Assembly: GCA_017620315.1 (NCBI GenBank)
Contig: JAFZQQ010000074.1
Coordinates: 1-7,462, forward strand
DNA: 7,462 nt
Direction: 5' to 3'
DNA from: Oscillospiraceae bacterium
Lineage (GTDB): Bacteria; Bacillota; Clostridia; Oscillospirales; Oscillospiraceae
The notes beneath the pieces are model-generated. The model saw nothing but the letters and a program-made list of their open reading frames with translations, was not told the DNA's origin and did not search any database. The translations under genes and the position numbers were made by a program. Each line of letters starts with the position of its first letter. The stretch's first letter is position 1. This document shows, in pieces, positions 5,675-7,462 of this stretch.

Positions 5675-5742
5675 TTTAATTCTATGCGCAGCAAGCCCCT
5701 TTGAGCTGCCGTCAGGATGGCGGTAAACCATTTTTTAAGGAG
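5675..5742 (+). promoter_or_regulatory. Structured 5' leader of the chemoreceptor mRNA
   Basis: The roughly 76-nt leader can form two mutually exclusive hairpins. One pairs GCAGC (5688-5692) with GCTGC (5705-5709). The other is an 8-bp stem GCTGCCGT/ATGGCGGT (5705-5712 with 5717-5724, three wobble pairs, CAGG loop). They compete for 5705-5709. A U6 run (5731-5736) follows 6 nt later, then the AAGGAG ribosome site (5737-5742), 8 nt from the ATG. This could be a regulatory leader, but it matches no riboswitch class I can recognise. Confidence 0.35.
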
Positions 5743-5750
5743 TGTTGGCA

Positions 5751-7462
5751 ATGAAAGAACGGAGTTTATTCAAGAGATTGGGGTTTCAGGTCGGCCTGAT
5801 CACGATGGCCGCACTGATCGTCACCGTGGCGGTGATCCTGGTCGCGTCGCTGACCATGTTCCGCAGCTATAACGACGGCATCCTTGTCGAGCGTGCCCAA
5901 GTCGGTATGAGGGTCCTTGAGGATACGCTTGATCAGCAGATATCCATGCTTGACGAGCACTACGCGAGATGGGAGAGCGACAAGAATCTTGACACCTCGG
6001 TCACGACGAGGAACTCGCTGTACTTTGAAACCGCCTTTACGCAGAATGCCACTAATTCTTCGGCCTTCTTCGCAGTGACCGACGCTAACGGGGGCGTCAT
6101 CTACAAGAGCGACAATTATCCGCTCTCTTCGTTCGATCTTGCCGCCGTGGCGAACGGCAAGAGCGTCCTGGGCATCTATCAGGAGGGCGACGTCCTTGTG
6201 GCGGTGAAAGCAAAGGCATTCACCGGGCGCCTGAGCTCCGGCGTGATCGTTGTCGGCTTCGATATGTCCGATTCCGCCTGGATGGAGACCGTCAAGGATC
6301 TTACCGCCTGCGACGTTACCATCTTCAACAACAACATCCGTCTTTCCACCACCATCATTGATCCCAAGACCAATAAGCCGGTGGTCGGCACCGCTATGGG
6401 CGACGCCATCAAGAAGACCGTTATTGACAACAAGAGCCCGTACAAGGGCAAGGCGACGATCATCGGCAAGCCCTATTACGTCTCCTATGAGACCATGTAC
6501 GATTACAACGGCAACGTTGTCGGCGCGTACTTTGCGGGTTCGGATGCGTCCGCCGCGAACGCGGAGTTCAGCAGGGTCACTTGGATCGCTATTATTATCG
6601 GTATTGTTGCGCTTGTCGTGACTGCGGTCATTATTCTCTGGTTCTCCAGAAAGAGGATCGTCAAGCCTATCGAGCAGGTCACCCGCCTTGCCGAGGAGAT
6701 GGAGTCCGGCCGCCTGATAGACACGGACGTCGATTACCGCTTCGCCGACGACGAGATCGGTGCGTTCGCGCAGAAGCTGCGCGTCACCAAGGAGCAGATC
6801 AGCTCTTACATAAACGATATTTCGAGCATCCTCGCCGCAATGGGCGGAGGCGACTTTACAAAGAAGCCGGGCGTAAGCTACGTCGGCGATTTCGAGCAGA
6901 TCCGCAGATCCTTTGAGGAGATCGAGCGTCGCCTTGCCAAGATCGTCGGCAATATGGACGCCAGCGCCGACGGTGTGCGCAGCGGCGCGGGTCAGATCGC
7001 CAACGGTTCCCAGCTGCTTGCCGAGGGCACCACGCGTCAGGCGACGGCGATAGAGGAGCTCAACTCCACGCTCGCGAACATCAACACGCAGATCTCCGCC
7101 ACCGCCGAGAACGCAGACCGCGCCAGCGAGATATCCACCGGCTGCCTCAGAAAGGTCGAGGAGCAGAACGCGCAGATGCAGACGATGCTCGAGGCGATGG
7201 ACGAGATACGCGACAAGTCCGCGAAGATCAGCGCCATCATCAAGACCATCGAAGATATCTCCTTCCAGACCAACATCCTCGCGCTCAACGCCTCGGTCGA
7301 GGCGGCGCGCGCGGGCGCCGCGGGCAAGGGCTTCGCGGTCGTCGCCGATGAAGTCCGCAACCTTGCCGCCAAGTCCGGCGCCGCCGCGAACGACACCAAC
7401 CGTCTGATCTCCGACACGGTCAAGGCAGTCACCGAGGGCGTCGAGCTCGCGCAGCGCACCGC
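5751..7462 (+). CDS. Methyl-accepting chemotaxis protein, 3' end beyond the window
   Basis: This transmembrane chemoreceptor has 570 complete codons present and no stop before the edge. Membrane segments at about 12-35 and 277-298 flank a roughly 240-residue external sensor. It resembles a single-Cache domain ([52 protein letters not shown]); the ligand is unknown. A HAMP domain follows (about 299-352, [17 protein letters not shown]), then a second HAMP-like stretch (about 353-400, [10 protein letters not shown]). The signalling coiled coil then carries the conserved hairpin tip ([12 protein letters not shown] at 502-513, then [21 protein letters not shown]) that binds CheA and CheW. Ser replaces the usual Ala in [10 protein letters not shown], a conservative change. 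The start is fixed by AAGGAG at 5737-5742, 8 nt upstream. It is divergent from the secreted pseudo-deacetylase gene. The missing part should be the returning helix with methylation sites. Confidence 0.95.
   Translation, partial: MKERSLFKRLGFQVGLITMAALIVTVAVILVASLTMFRSYNDGILVERAQVGMRVLEDTLDQQISMLDEHYARWESDKNLDTSVTTRNSLYFETAFTQNATNSSAFFAVTDANGGVIYKSDNYPLSSFDLAAVANGKSVLGIYQEGDVLVAVKAKAFTGRLSSGVIVVGFDMSDSAWMETVKDLTACDVTIFNNNIRLSTTIIDPKTNKPVVGTAMGDAIKKTVIDNKSPYKGKATIIGKPYYVSYETMYDYNGNVVGAYFAGSDASAANAEFSRVTWIAIIIGIVALVVTAVIILWFSRKRIVKPIEQVTRLAEEMESGRLIDTDVDYRFADDEIGAFAQKLRVTKEQISSYINDISSILAAMGGGDFTKKPGVSYVGDFEQIRRSFEEIERRLAKIVGNMDASADGVRSGAGQIANGSQLLAEGTTRQATAIEELNSTLANINTQISATAENADRASEISTGCLRKVEEQNAQMQTMLEAMDEIRDKSAKISAIIKTIEDISFQTNILALNASVEAARAGAAGKGFAVVADEVRNLAAKSGAAANDTNRLISDTVKAVTEGVELAQRT

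Noticed and set aside
5675..5750. Cyclic-di-GMP (GEMM-I) riboswitch before the chemoreceptor
   Set aside because: The GCAAACC and CGCAAAGC core elements and the tetraloop-receptor layout are missing, and the leader is shorter than a full GEMM aptamer plus linker.
1..7462. CRISPR arrays, tRNA or rRNA genes, insertion sequences, prophage genes
   Set aside because: I saw no repeat-spacer pattern, no tRNA-like cloverleaf, no transposase motifs and no terminal repeats with target duplications.

Overview
The window looks like a chromosomal segment of a fairly G+C-rich Firmicute, probably a gut-type member of the Clostridia (Oscillospiraceae/Ruminococcaceae-like). The reasons are strong AGGAGG-type ribosome binding sites, a single-membrane style envelope protease, a secreted protein whose N-terminal half resembles copper-amine-oxidase-N (stalk) domains, and a clostridial-style chemoreceptor. 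This assignment is inferred from sequence character; no database search was possible.

Layout: positions 1-148 carry no gene but hold hairpins, a 10-base direct repeat and a probable terminator. Positions 149-4256 hold a tightly packed leftward cluster of five genes, read in the order response regulator, sensor histidine kinase, HtrA-type serine protease, a 41-residue single-pass membrane micropeptide (609-734), and a 151-residue membrane-anchored extracytoplasmic protein. Gaps are 3, 12, 3 and 4 nt, so this is very likely one operon ending at the hairpin at 81-114. A sixth leftward gene (4372-5496) lies 115 bp upstream of the regulator. It encodes a secreted protein with a copper-amine-oxidase-N-like domain followed by what I read as a NodB/polysaccharide-deacetylase fold that has lost its metal-binding residues. 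Positions 5497-5750 form a divergent intergenic region with a good promoter in each direction. Rightward from 5751, running off the window, is a methyl-accepting chemotaxis protein with an extracytoplasmic Cache-like sensor.

Working model: the regulator-kinase-HtrA arrangement recalls envelope or secretion stress modules such as CssRS/HtrA and CiaRH/HtrA. The kinase would sense a condition outside the membrane, the regulator would control its own operon, and HtrA would degrade or refold damaged exported proteins. The micropeptide and the 151-residue protein are unrecognised accessories, plausibly acting at the membrane with HtrA or the kinase. The most interesting items are the overlooked micropeptide, the apparently dead deacetylase, and a 10-mer (TAAACCATTT) found three times, each time in noncoding DNA upstream of a signalling gene.
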